Positions 8,443 through 18,316 of a stretch of DNA of 64,000 bases are shown here, in pieces. Location: assembly GCA_045806965.1 (NCBI GenBank), contig JBJMIG010000015.1, forward strand, positions 76,587-140,586. The letters run 5' to 3'. The notes under the pieces are model-generated. The model was not told where the DNA came from. It saw nothing but the letters and a program-made list of their open reading frames with translations, and did not search any database. Numbering within the stretch: position 1 is the stretch's first letter; each line of letters begins with the position of its first letter. The stretch comes from DASYTH01 sp045806965 (GTDB taxonomy: Bacteria; Actinomycetota; Actinomycetes; Mycobacteriales; Pseudonocardiaceae). The position numbers were made by a program, and so were the translations under genes.

Positions 8443-9090
8443 ATGCCGAGGGTGGTCGAGCTTCGCCAGTACACGCTGCATCCGGGCCGCCGCGACGAGC
8501 TGATCGAGCTGTTCGACCGCGAGTTCGTCGAGTCGCAGGAAGCGCTGGGCATTCGGGTGCTCGGTCAGTTCCGTGACCTGGGCGCGCCCGACCGGTTCGT
8601 CTGGGTGCGCGACTTCGAGGACATGACGTCCCGGGCGGCGGCGCTGACCGCGTTCTACAGCGGCCCGGCTTGGCAGGCGCACAGGCAGGCGGCCAACGCC
8701 ACCATGATCGACTCCGACGACGTGCTGCTGCTCCGTCCGTTCGGGCCAGGGTTCGCCGTGGATCCCGCGGTGCGCGACGTCACGCCGGCCTCGCTCGTGC
8801 TGGCCACGGTCTATCAGCCCGCCGAGCCGGCGGGGTTCGGGCCGCTGCTGACCGGACTCCAAGCGCTGCTGGAGAAGGCCGGCGCCATCCTGCTCGGCCA
8901 GTTGGAGACCGAACCGGCCGCGAACAACTTCCCGGCGCTGCCGGTACGCACCGGCGAGAACGTGTTCGTCTGGCTGGCGTCGTTCCCCGACGAGCAGGCG
9001 ATCGCCGAGTGGACCGCGATCGAACCGGACCTGCCGGCGCGGGTCACCCGGCTAGAGCTGGCCCCCACCGCCCGCTCGCTGCTGCGCTGA
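8443..9090 (+). CDS. NIPSNAP family protein
   Basis: A 215-residue protein with two NIPSNAP (dimeric alpha/beta barrel) halves: VVELRQYTLHPGRRDELIELF with RFVWVRDFEDM in the first, and LVLATVYQPAEP with VFVWLASFPDEQ in the second. The family is widespread and of uncertain biochemical role; members in actinomycetes often sit near small ABM-fold proteins, as here. It is followed 9 bp later by a second protein of the same fold superfamily, probably in one transcript. Confidence 0.8.
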   Translation: MPRVVELRQYTLHPGRRDELIELFDREFVESQEALGIRVLGQFRDLGAPDRFVWVRDFEDMTSRAAALTAFYSGPAWQAHRQAANATMIDSDDVLLLRPFGPGFAVDPAVRDVTPASLVLATVYQPAEPAGFGPLLTGLQALLEKAGAILLGQLETEPAANNFPALPVRTGENVFVWLASFPDEQAIAEWTAIEPDLPARVTRLELAPTARSLLR

Positions 9091-9099
9091 GGAGGCCCG

Positions 9100-9435
9100 G
9101 TGCCCGAGACCCGCCCGGCGCGGCTGCCCGACCCGCCCTACTACGCCGTCGTGTTCACCTCGCTCCGCACTTCGGTCGACGACGGCTACGGCGACACCGC
9201 CAAGGCGATGTTCGAACTGGTCAGCACGCAACCCGGCTTCCTCGCCGCCGACACCGCCCGCGACCGCGACGGCTTCGGCATCACCGTGGCCTACTTCCGC
9301 GATGAGCCCTCCATCGCCGGCTGGCGCGCCAACCCCGACCACACCGCCGCCCGCGAACAAGGCCGGGAAAAGTGGTACAGCTCCTACGCCATCCACATAG
9401 CCAAGGTGGAACGCGCCTACCACTGGGACCGCTGA
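9100..9435 (+). CDS. Antibiotic biosynthesis monooxygenase (ABM) fold protein
   Basis: A 111-residue protein of the dimeric alpha/beta-barrel superfamily. YYAVVFTSLRT forms the first strand, MFELVSTQPGFLAADTARD the helix-loop, and GFGITVAYFRDEPSIAGWR the conserved strand and tryptophan. GTG start with GGAGG 5 bp upstream, directly after the NIPSNAP gene. Members range from heme-degrading and quinol monooxygenases to non-catalytic proteins; no heme ligand or active residue can be assigned, so the function is open. DUF/YciI-like relationships cannot be excluded. Confidence 0.7.
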   Translation: MPETRPARLPDPPYYAVVFTSLRTSVDDGYGDTAKAMFELVSTQPGFLAADTARDRDGFGITVAYFRDEPSIAGWRANPDHTAAREQGREKWYSSYAIHIAKVERAYHWDR

Positions 9436-9466
9436 CCGTCGATTGCCGCCTATCCACGCTGCGCCC

Positions 9467-9532
9467 GGCGATACCGCGCAAGGTGACATTGCTGCGCTTC
9501 TATCAGCGGAAGGTCACCTTGCGCGTATCGCC
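9467..9532. repeat. Long palindromic element between convergent genes (bidirectional terminator candidate)
   Basis: The left arm at 9467-9487 (GGCGATAC, one extra C, then GCGCAAGGTGAC) and the right arm at 9513-9532 are reverse complements over 20 bp with a single bulged base; the loop is 25 nt. It lies between the ABM-like gene (+) and the GNAT gene (-), so it could end transcription from both sides. Its inner modules AGGTGACATT and GCGGAAGGTCACCTT recur in the palindromes at 39.3 and 39.5 kb. Confidence 0.6.
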
Positions 9533-9614
9533 ACCTGGCGCGCCAACCCCGACCCACCGCTGACCATCGGTAGCCACTCAGCAGGCTGGAACTGGGCGCT
9601 TCCCGGCGTTGCCG

Positions 9615-10178
9615 CTATGCACCACTACCGCCCAACTCCTTCATCATCGCCTCATAGAGCGGCGAATCGTCAAAGGGCTGCACTTGTCCGATGACCCGGA
9701 AGCCCCACGACTGGTAAGCGGTGTACGCCGGTAGGTTCTCGGCCCGCACGAGCAGCGTGGCTCGTTCCTCGGGACGGTCTTCCAGCAAGGCATTGCTGAG
9801 AACTGTTGCATAGCCTCTGCGACGCCAGGACGGACGCACTTGCAGCTCGTTGATGCCGAAGGTGCGGGTGCCGGTCTCGCGCAAGAGATCGGGGTCGATA
9901 TCGCCGGTGAAACCACGCCACCAACCCGTGTTGGCTGACAGTGGCTCGCCCAGGGTAAAGCCGACCAGCTTCCCGTCAACGTGTGCGGTCACCAGGCGGA
10001 AGCCGTCACGCGAGGCATAGCTTTCCAGCCGCTGCCAGAAGCGATCAGGATAAAAGAACGGGTTATTCAGCCGCTCGGCGTAGACCTCCCGATAGACCGC
10101 CAGCAATTCATCTTTCTGAAGGTACATACCTGTGGCGTCGCGGCACTCTATGGTCAGCTCGTCAGGTGTGGCATTCAT
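9615..10178 (-). CDS. GNAT family N-acetyltransferase
   Basis: A 187-residue acetyltransferase of the GNAT fold. The motif A region is INELQVRPSWRRRGYATVLSNALL (R-x-x-x-G-x-A acetyl-CoA loop), and the C-terminal strand ends in YQSWGFRVIGQ. Its ATG overlaps the stop of the TPR gene (ATGA), so it is translated from the same message; because that upstream gene is frameshifted, coupling may be reduced. Substrate unknown. Codon use is less GC-biased than that of the neighbours, which may indicate recent acquisition (impression, not computed). Confidence 0.85.
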   Translation of the reverse strand: MNATPDELTIECRDATGMYLQKDELLAVYREVYAERLNNPFFYPDRFWQRLESYASRDGFRLVTAHVDGKLVGFTLGEPLSANTGWWRGFTGDIDPDLLRETGTRTFGINELQVRPSWRRRGYATVLSNALLEDRPEERATLLVRAENLPAYTAYQSWGFRVIGQVQPFDDSPLYEAMMKELGGSGA

Positions 10179-11154
10179 TGGTTGGCAGCCTGGTAGCGAG
10201 CGAGAAAACGCTCAACGCCGTCCACGTGAGGATAGGCGGTGAGCCGCGTGACTACCGCCTCCAGCTCGGTAGCCACGCGCCAACTGGCGACCCCGCCGGT
10301 CAGGTCATCAAGCGCGCTATGGGCGGCTTCAGCCGCCCCGTCCACGGCGCCCCGGTCGAGACGGGCACGCGCCAGCCGGACCCGGTACAGGGCCAGGTTT
10401 CGAGCGAACTGCGACGAATAACTGGCAATGGTTCGTTCAAACAAGCGCTCGGCCTGCGCTGGACGCCCAAGCTCAATAGCGCAGGTGGCTTCGATGCCGT
10501 CTACTTCGACGGAACTCAGGAACGCTGACCACTCCTGGTCTGCTGCGTTGTCGTCCCGTTCCAAGATGCGGCGCGCTTGCGCAATGGCACGATCAGCCTC
10601 GGCCGCGCTACCCATCAACGAGCTACCGATGGCCAGGCGCAACTGTGGAATGACCGCCAACACGTTGTGGAACCGTGGCCGGTTGCGGCGTGCTCGGCAC
10701 CGCCCACATAGCGCAGAGCTTCGCGCGGCCGGGACAGGGCATTGCTCTGCATGGCCAGGTTGGCCAAGGCACGCGTCTCGACCTGAGCATCGCTTGCTTG
10801 ACGGCTCGTGGCCAGGGCTTCACCGAAGCAACCGCGGGCGACCTCATGCTGGCCGGCGTCGAACGCCAGCCACCCGGCGCATATCTGGAGTTGGCCGACA
10901 ACCGTGAGCAGGTGTTGGCCGACGCGGTCGGTGTAGCTGCCGTACTCCAGCAACTGCACGCCGTCGTGGGCCTGCGCCATTGCCGCTTGCCACAGCGAGT
11001 CCCCGCCGTGCTGCTGGTCAAGGCTGTGCAGGCGAGCTGCTGTCCGTTGAAGTCGCTTGACATCGGCCATGCCGACCGAGGTACCCACGGTGACGCTGAG
11101 GCTGGCCGCTGCCGTGGCAGCCATACCCCACCTCATCAGCGTCCGGCGTCTCAT
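10175..11154 (-). pseudogene. TPR-type regulatory protein broken by a frameshift
   Basis: Two overlapping frames together make one protein. The first (11154 to about 10690) reads MRRRTLMRWGMAATAAASLS, then LHSLDQQHGGDSLW and a chain of tetratricopeptide helices (AGWLAFDAGQHEVARGCFGEAL). The second (from about 10690 to 10175) continues the helices (LRLAIGSSLMGSAAEADRAIAQA) and ends in RYQAANQ. A one-base loss near 10,665-10,705 explains the break. Such proteins are the TPR half of actinobacterial XRE-TPR regulators; no helix-turn-helix is seen. It could be a real pseudogene or a sequencing error. The stop overlaps the GNAT start. Confidence 0.7.
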
Positions 11155-11607
11155 GTCCTCCGACGCTACCGCCTGGCTCGTGGGTGGAGTGCCCGTCGAT
11201 GGTTGGCGTCATCGCCACCACCTGACCATCGCCGACCACGCCACTCTGGCGCTCTATCCGGAGTTGGCGCGGCTCATTGAGCTGCGGCACGAACACGGGT
11301 GGGTGTTCCGACCCGTGCGACGCCACGGCGAACTGGAATTGGTGGCCGGGGTGCGGATCTGGCCGCAGGGCTGGTCGGACGCCATCGCTATTCGTGACCT
11401 CGGCGACGCCACAGCTTCCGAGGTCAGGGCGAAGCCATCACCGTCACCGAACTACTGGAAGAGGCCATCGAACGCGGCGAAGGCCTCCGGCTCAACTGGC
11501 CCACCGACGACCTACAGGCCAGCCCGATACAGGCAGACACGCTGGGACAGTTTCCGACAGTGGTGCTGCCGAGGGTCAGCGGCTTGGCCGAACCTGAGGG
11601 GCTGTAA
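11153..11607 (+). pseudogene. Conserved actinobacterial hypothetical protein broken by a frameshift
   Basis: The 5' frame reads MSSDATAWLVGGVPVDGW, then LTIADHATLALYPELARL and WPQGWSDAIAIRDLGDATA; the sense then moves to another frame near 11,415 (FRGQGEAITVTELLEEAIE to AEPEGL and a TAA at 11605-11607). The first half resembles small hypothetical proteins often found beside XRE/TPR regulators in actinomycetes. Its ATG shares a CATG with the start codon of the divergent TPR gene. Function unknown. Confidence 0.6.
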
Positions 11608-11641
11608 CAAGTCGCACGCGAACCCCTATGAAACGTGCATG

Positions 11642-12718
<1,077 letters not shown>

Positions 12719-12989
12719 GACATCACCTCGGCAGCTCCGTGATGCCCGATCCCCATGGTTCGCTCGCCAGCTCGCTCACTCACGACAAGCCAGTTTAGGG
12801 GTGCGCCCCGGGCAGCCAACGGGCCCGCCGGTTCGGTCGCCGCTCGATAACAGTGCGTGAACCGCATACTTTCGACACTTCACCCATAAGGGCGGTCCAT
12901 GTTTAGGTGTGGGGCGGCGCAGCCCTCGGTCGGGGCGAGTGGAGTGCTCGCCGTTGCTGCTCGCTCACCCAGCCGAGGAAGGAAATGGG

Positions 12990-15900
12990 ATGACCTCCCA
13001 ACGTGACTGGCGGCGCCGTGGCCGGCTCGCCATCGGGATGGCGTTCGCCACGGCCCTCGCCGGTGCCGCACTGGTTGCCTCGCCCCCCGCCGCGACCGCC
13101 GACCCCGTCCCCGACGACGCCGCGCCGTCCGTCGGGAAGCACGACGAACAACTGCTCGCCGAGGCACGGCAACGGGGCCAGCGCACGGTAAAGGTGCTGG
13201 TCGCCACGAAGCCGGGCACGGCCGCGCAGGGCGTCGACCAACTCCTCAACGCCGGCGCGAAGGTCGAGTACCGTGCGGACGCGGTGAACTACGCCCGCGT
13301 CGAGGTGTCGGTCGACCAGGTCAAGGAGCTGGCCAAGCTGCCGGCGGTGAGGGCGATCGACGTCGACGAGACCGTTCCGATCGACGACCCGCGCCCGGCG
13401 GGCACCGCCGACCCGACCCCGCAGCCCCCGCCCGGCGCGACCACCCCTCGGGTCAACCCCTATCTGCCCACCGGTGACACCGGCGCCGCGCAATTCGTCG
13501 ACGCCCACCCGAACTGGGACGGCCGTGGGGTCACGGTCGGAATCGTGGACAGCGGCGTCGACCTCGGCCACCCGTCGCTGAACACCACCAGCACCGGCGA
13601 GCGCAAGATCGTTGACTGGGTCACCCGCACCGACGGCACGTTCACCAACGGGGTTACCAACGACGACAACGACCCCAGCTGGATCCTGATGACCGGCACC
13701 CTGCCGGCCGACTACACCGCCCCGCCCGGCGCCGGCACGCTGAGCTTCGGCGTGCTCAACGAGCGCGACCCGCGGCTCGGTGGTGAGCTGGGCAACGATC
13801 TGAACCGGGACGGCAACCCGGCGGGAAGTGTCGGCACCTTCGGCGTGGCCTGGGACAAGACGAGCAACACGATCTGGGTGGACACCAACCAGAACAAGAG
13901 CTTCGCCGACCAGGCACCGATGACCGACTACAAGGTCCGGTTCGACCAGGGCACGTTCGGCGTCGACAACCCGGCAACGCCGATCCGCGAGGCCGTGCCG
14001 TTCGTGGTGCAGACCGACTCGGCGCACAACTCGGTCAACATCGGCATCGTGTCCGGTGCGCACGGCTCGCACGTCGCCGGCATCGCGACCGGCAACCAGC
14101 TCTTCGGCGGCACGATGAGCGGCGCGGCGCCCGGCGCCAAGATCGTCTCGATCCGGGCCTGCCTGTGGATCGCGGGCTGCACGAACCACGCGCTGATCGA
14201 AGGCATGGTCTACGCGGTGCAGGACGCACACGTCGACGTGATCAACATGTCGATCGGCGGTCTGCCGGCGCTCAACGACGGCAACAACGTGCGCGCCGAG
14301 ATCTACAACAACCTGATCGACGTGTTCGGCGTGCAGATGTTCATCTCCGCCGGCAACGACGGCGCGGGCGTGAACACCGTGGGCGACCCGGCGGTGGCCG
14401 ACAAGGTGGTTGCGGTCGGTTCCTACATCCGCAGGGCCACCTGGCAGCGCAACTACGGCTCGGACATCGCCGTCGAGGAGAGCCTGCACGGCTTCTCCTC
14501 GCGCGGCCCTCGGGAGGATGGCGCCTTCAAGCCGACCATCGTGGCGCCCGGCTCGGCCATCTCCTCGGTGCCGACCTGGCAGCCGGGTCAGCCGGTGGTC
14601 GGGACGTACCCCCTGCCGCCCGGCTATGCGATGTTCCAAGGCACGTCGATGGCCTCGCCGCAGTCGGCCGGGGCCGCGGCTCTGCTGCTCAGCGCCGCGT
14701 TCGACCGCGGTGTGCAGCACAGCCCGGCACAGCTGCGCCAGGCGATCACGTCCTCGGCCCGGTTCGTCGGCGGCGTGCAGGCCTACGAGCAGGGCAACGG
14801 CCTGTTCGTGGTGGACCAGGCGTGGAACACGTTGCAGGCCAACATCAGCGTCACCGACATCACGTCAACGGTGCCGGTGAACACGGTGCTGTCCGGCTTA
14901 CTGGCCGCGCCCGGCCGGGGCGTTGGCATCTACGACCGGGAAGGTGTGCGAGCCGGCGACCGGTACTTCCGGGACTACACGTTCACCCGTAACTCGGGTC
15001 CGAGCAGCCCGATGACGTACAAGGTCACCTGGGAGGGCAACGACGGCACGTTCAGCGCGCCGCAGACCATCTTGCTACGCAAGGGTTCCGCCACCAAGTT
15101 CCGGGTGACGATCAACCCGCGCGCGGCCGGCATCCACTCCGCGGTGCTGAACCTGGACAGCCCACTGACCACGGGCATCGAGTACCAGACCCTGAACACG
15201 GTGATCGCGGCGGAGGACTTCACCCCGGAGAACGGGTTCACCGTCCGGCACGGCGGGCAGATCGGCCGCAACCAGACGACGAGCGTGTTCGTCCGGGTCG
15301 AGCCGGGCACCCCGGCCCTCAAGGTCGACCTGCAGGGCGGCGGCAGCACGCCGGGCGCCGGGCAGCTCCGGTTCCTGCGGTTCCAGCCGTATGGCCTGCA
15401 CGTCGAGGCGAACGACTCGGTGACCTGCTACAACCCGCCCGTGGCCGGGGGTGGCTGCCCGCTGGGCAGTCCGACCAGCCGGACGGTCAGCAACCCGCTG
15501 GCGGGGGTGTGGGAGATCGTGATCGAGGCGAGGCGCACCTCGGACGCGGCGTTCGCGCCGTACGTGGTGACCGCGTCGGTGCTCGGCGCGACCATCTCGC
15601 CGAACCCGGACGTGATCGCGTTCGCGACCGCCGGTCAGCCGATCAACCGGCAGTACACGTTGACCAACGTGTTCGGACCGTTCACCGGCAAGGCGAACGG
15701 AACCGGGCTGGGTAGTGCCCGGACCGCCACGCCGACCATCGCCAACGAGCAGCAGTCGCAGTTCCCGGTCACCGTGTCGACCGGCACGACCAGCCTGCGA
15801 GCCACGATCGGCAGTCCCAGCGACGCCGGCGCGGACCTGGATCTGTTCGTGTTCAACTGCACGACCGGGACCTGCGTGCAGGTCGGGTCCAGCGCGGATG

Positions 15901-16217
15901 GTGACTCCGAAGAGTCGGTGACGGTCAACAACCCGGCCGCCGGGCTGTGGATCGTGCTGGTGCGCGGGTTCCGCGTGCCGGCCGGCAGCACCACGTTCGA
16001 CTACGTTGACGTGTTCAACAATCCGGCGTTCGGATCGGTCTCGGTGACCGATGCGAACGCGTTGCGCACGGCGGCGGCGACGTGGACGGTGCCGGCCACG
16101 GTGGTGGCGAGCAGTGCGCCCGGGGCGGGGCGGGTGCTGTTCGGCAACGTGGAGATACGCACCGACGCCAACGTGCTCGTCGGCTCCGGCGACGTGATCG
16201 TGCAGGCCGTGAGATAG
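12990..16217 (+). CDS. Secreted S8 (subtilisin-like) serine protease, multidomain
   Basis: A 1075-residue exported protease. The start (GAGGAAGGAA upstream) gives a signal peptide: WRRRGR, an A/G/L core and an AxA site near residue 37. An inhibitor-like propeptide follows (about 40-135). The catalytic triad is visible: D187 in GIVDSGVD, H358 in AHGSHVAG, S553 in GTSMASPQ, plus the oxyanion-region Asn in SAGNDG. The 171-residue gap between D and H is much larger than in subtilisin (32), pointing to the tripeptidyl-peptidase II/large-insert subfamily. The C-terminal 450 residues are beta-rich, with a pre-peptidase-like domain (GADLDLFVFNCTTGTCVQVG). Probable role: extracellular protein degradation. 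Gene stands alone. Confidence 0.93.
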   Translation: MTSQRDWRRRGRLAIGMAFATALAGAALVASPPAATADPVPDDAAPSVGKHDEQLLAEARQRGQRTVKVLVATKPGTAAQGVDQLLNAGAKVEYRADAVNYARVEVSVDQVKELAKLPAVRAIDVDETVPIDDPRPAGTADPTPQPPPGATTPRVNPYLPTGDTGAAQFVDAHPNWDGRGVTVGIVDSGVDLGHPSLNTTSTGERKIVDWVTRTDGTFTNGVTNDDNDPSWILMTGTLPADYTAPPGAGTLSFGVLNERDPRLGGELGNDLNRDGNPAGSVGTFGVAWDKTSNTIWVDTNQNKSFADQAPMTDYKVRFDQGTFGVDNPATPIREAVPFVVQTDSAHNSVNIGIVSGAHGSHVAGIATGNQLFGGTMSGAAPGAKIVSIRACLWIAGCTNHALIEGMVYAVQDAHVDVINMSIGGLPALNDGNNVRAEIYNNLIDVFGVQMFISAGNDGAGVNTVGDPAVADKVVAVGSYIRRATWQRNYGSDIAVEESLHGFSSRGPREDGAFKPTIVAPGSAISSVPTWQPGQPVVGTYPLPPGYAMFQGTSMASPQSAGAAALLLSAAFDRGVQHSPAQLRQAITSSARFVGGVQAYEQGNGLFVVDQAWNTLQANISVTDITSTVPVNTVLSGLLAAPGRGVGIYDREGVRAGDRYFRDYTFTRNSGPSSPMTYKVTWEGNDGTFSAPQTILLRKGSATKFRVTINPRAAGIHSAVLNLDSPLTTGIEYQTLNTVIAAEDFTPENGFTVRHGGQIGRNQTTSVFVRVEPGTPALKVDLQGGGSTPGAGQLRFLRFQPYGLHVEANDSVTCYNPPVAGGGCPLGSPTSRTVSNPLAGVWEIVIEARRTSDAAFAPYVVTASVLGATISPNPDVIAFATAGQPINRQYTLTNVFGPFTGKANGTGLGSARTATPTIANEQQSQFPVTVSTGTTSLRATIGSPSDAGADLDLFVFNCTTGTCVQVGSSADGDSEESVTVNNPAAGLWIVLVRGFRVPAGSTTFDYVDVFNNPAFGSVSVTDANALRTAAATWTVPATVVASSAPGAGRVLFGNVEIRTDANVLVGSGDVIVQAVR

Positions 16218-16225
16218 CGGAGGTC

Positions 16226-16266
16226 GTGGCGTGGCCGCTCTCCGATCGGGGAGGGCGGCCCACCAC
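16226..16266 (+). terminator. Stem-loop after the subtilase gene
   Basis: GTGGCGTGGCCGCTCTCC at 16226 can pair with the GGGAGGGCGGCCCACCAC ending at 16266 (a few G-U pairs and one bulge; short GATC-type loop), 9 bp after the protease stop. No T-run follows, as is usual for actinobacteria. Confidence 0.5.
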
Positions 16267-16328
16267 GTCTCGACGGTGATGGCTGATTTCCGCTAGCCGG
16301 GGTCGCGGCGCGCTGGCAGCATGGACGC

Positions 16329-17801
16329 GTGCGAATCGACGCTGAGCAGGGTTACCGGGCGGTTTCGGCCCGGGACGCGCGGTTCGACGGCCAGTTCATC
16401 GTGGCCGTGCGGACCACCGGGATCTACTGCCGGCCGTCCTGTCCGGCGATCACACCGAAGCGGCGCAACGTGCTGTTCTACCCGACCGCGGCGGCCGCGC
16501 AGCAGGCCGGCTTCCGGGCCTGCCGGCGCTGCCTGCCGGATGCGGTGCCCGGCTCGCCGGAGTGGAACCTGCGGGCCGACCTGGCCGGCCGCACGATGCG
16601 GCTGATCTCCGATGGAATCGTTGAGCGAGAAGGCATTCCGGGGCTTGCCAGCCGGGTCGGCTACTCGGAGCGGCACCTGACCCGAGTGCTGACCACCGAG
16701 CTCGGCGCCGGGCCGCTGGCGCTGGCCAGGGCGCACCGAGCGCACTCGGCCCGGCTGCTGATCGAGACCACCACGCTGTCGTTCGCGGACGTGGCGTTCG
16801 CGTCCGGCTTCGCCAGCGTGCGGCAGTTCAACGACACGATCCGCGCGGTGTTCGCGGTCAACCCGACGGAACTGCGAATGTCGGCGCAGCGGCGGGCCCG
16901 AGGCGCCCCACCGACCGCCGGCCGGCTCACTCTGCGGTTGCCCTACCGTCCCCCGTTCGACGCCGCCGGTCTGCTTGGGTTCCTTGCCGCGCGGTCGATC
17001 CCCGGGGTCGAGTCCGTTGTGGACGGTACCTACGCACGGACGCTTCGGCTGCCGCACGGGCAGGGAACCGCCCGGCTCACCCCGGCGGACGGGCACGTGG
17101 ACTGCGCGTTGCGGCTCACCGACATGCGCGACCTGGGCAGTGCGGTGTCCCGGCTGCGCCGGCTGCTGGACCTGGACGCCGATCCGGGCGCGGTGGACGA
17201 CCTGCTGTCCGCGGACCCGGCGCTGGCTCCGCTGGTGTCGGCCACCCCGGGCATCCGGCTACCAGGCAGTGTGGACGGTTCGGAGATCGTCACCAGGGCG
17301 CTGATCGGACAGCAGATCTCGGTGGCCGCGGCCCGCACCGCGCTGGGCCGGCTCGCCGCGGCAACGGGCGAGCCGCTGACCGATCCGGACGACGAGTTGA
17401 CCACCCTGTTCCCCACCGCCACGGCGATCGCCGAGCGTGGTGCCGAGGTGCTCACCGGCCCGCGCCGCCGGATCGCCACCGTGCTCGAGGTGAACGCGGC
17501 TCTGGCCGCCGGCGACCTCGACGTACACGTCGGCGCCGATCCGGACGATCTTTCCGTTGCACTGCAAAGGTTTTCCGGCGTGGGCCAGTGGACCGCGGGC
17601 TATGTGCAGATGCGCGTGCTCGGCGCGACGGACGTGCTGCTCACGGGGGATGTCGCGCTGCGTTCCGGCGCCGCCGCGCTGCACCTTCCGTCCGGTCTGG
17701 ACGGACTGACCGAGCACGCTCGCGCCTGGCGCCCCTGGCGTTCCTATGCCGGCATGCACCTCTGGCGCGCCGCAACCCCGACCAGTAGAAGGAAAATTTG
17801 A
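16329..17801 (+). CDS. alkA: Ada N-terminal domain / AraC HTH / AlkA DNA glycosylase fusion
   Basis: A 490-residue three-part DNA alkylation repair protein. Residues 1-80 are the Ada zinc domain with its four cysteines (C34 and C38 in YCRPSCPA; C65 and C68 in CRRC), which takes methyl groups from phosphotriesters. About 85-190 is an AraC-type helix-turn-helix (YSERHLTRVL; FADVAFASGFASVRQFN). The rest is AlkA 3-methyladenine glycosylase with the helix-hairpin-helix GVGQWTAGYVQMR and the catalytic Asp in LLTGDVALR. It likely both senses methylation and excises bases. GTG start; the stop overlaps the ogt ATG (TGATG). Confidence 0.95.
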   Translation: MRIDAEQGYRAVSARDARFDGQFIVAVRTTGIYCRPSCPAITPKRRNVLFYPTAAAAQQAGFRACRRCLPDAVPGSPEWNLRADLAGRTMRLISDGIVEREGIPGLASRVGYSERHLTRVLTTELGAGPLALARAHRAHSARLLIETTTLSFADVAFASGFASVRQFNDTIRAVFAVNPTELRMSAQRRARGAPPTAGRLTLRLPYRPPFDAAGLLGFLAARSIPGVESVVDGTYARTLRLPHGQGTARLTPADGHVDCALRLTDMRDLGSAVSRLRRLLDLDADPGAVDDLLSADPALAPLVSATPGIRLPGSVDGSEIVTRALIGQQISVAAARTALGRLAAATGEPLTDPDDELTTLFPTATAIAERGAEVLTGPRRRIATVLEVNAALAAGDLDVHVGADPDDLSVALQRFSGVGQWTAGYVQMRVLGATDVLLTGDVALRSGAAALHLPSGLDGLTEHARAWRPWRSYAGMHLWRAATPTSRRKI

Positions 17802-18301
17802 TGACCGCATATTCGTCTACAATGGACACCGCGACCGGGCCGTTCACCGCGGTGGTGGCGGAGGACGGCGCCGTCCTGGCCTCCGGTTGGACCGCGTCCC
17901 TTGACGACCTGCTCCCGGTGATCGCCCTGACGCTGCGTCCCACCGAGATCCGTCCCCGTCAGGAGCTCGGCCCGGTCAGCGCGGCTGTGCGCGCCTATCA
18001 TGACGGCGACCTCGGCGCGATCGACGACATCGAGGTGCGCCAACGCTCCGGCGCCTTCATCCAGCGCGCCTGGGACGCCTTGCGCACGGTACCGCCGGGC
18101 AAACCGACCAGCTACACGGACTTCGCCGCACTCGCCGGCCGGCCGACGGCCATCCGCGCGGCGGCCAGCGCCTGCGCCCGCAACGCCGCCGCGCTCTTCG
18201 TGCCCTGCCATCGGATTCTCCGCTCCGACAACACGCTGGGCGGCTTCCGGTGGGGCATCGAGGTCAAGCGGTGGCTGCTCGCGCACGAGTCGCCGGCCTG
18301 A
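17801..18301 (+). CDS. ogt: Methylated-DNA--protein-cysteine methyltransferase
   Basis: A 166-residue O6-alkylguanine-DNA alkyltransferase. The acceptor cysteine motif is VPCHRIL, preceded by the DNA-binding helix region (RAAASACARNAAALF) and followed by GGFRWG. It removes methyl groups from O6-methylguanine by irreversible self-alkylation. The start overlaps the Ada-AlkA stop and has AGAAGGAAA upstream, so the two form an alkylation-repair operon probably induced through the Ada/AraC module of the first gene. It ends 15 bp before the convergent sbcC. Confidence 0.95.
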   Translation: MTAYSSTMDTATGPFTAVVAEDGAVLASGWTASLDDLLPVIALTLRPTEIRPRQELGPVSAAVRAYHDGDLGAIDDIEVRQRSGAFIQRAWDALRTVPPGKPTSYTDFAALAGRPTAIRAAASACARNAAALFVPCHRILRSDNTLGGFRWGIEVKRWLLAHESPA

Positions 18302-18316
18302 CGGTCCGCCTACGCC

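Noticed and set aside
12903..14720. Long minus-strand open frame opposite the subtilase gene
   Set aside because: It mirrors the strong GC bias of a well-supported protease gene; its Arg/Gly/Val/His-rich product shows no domain.
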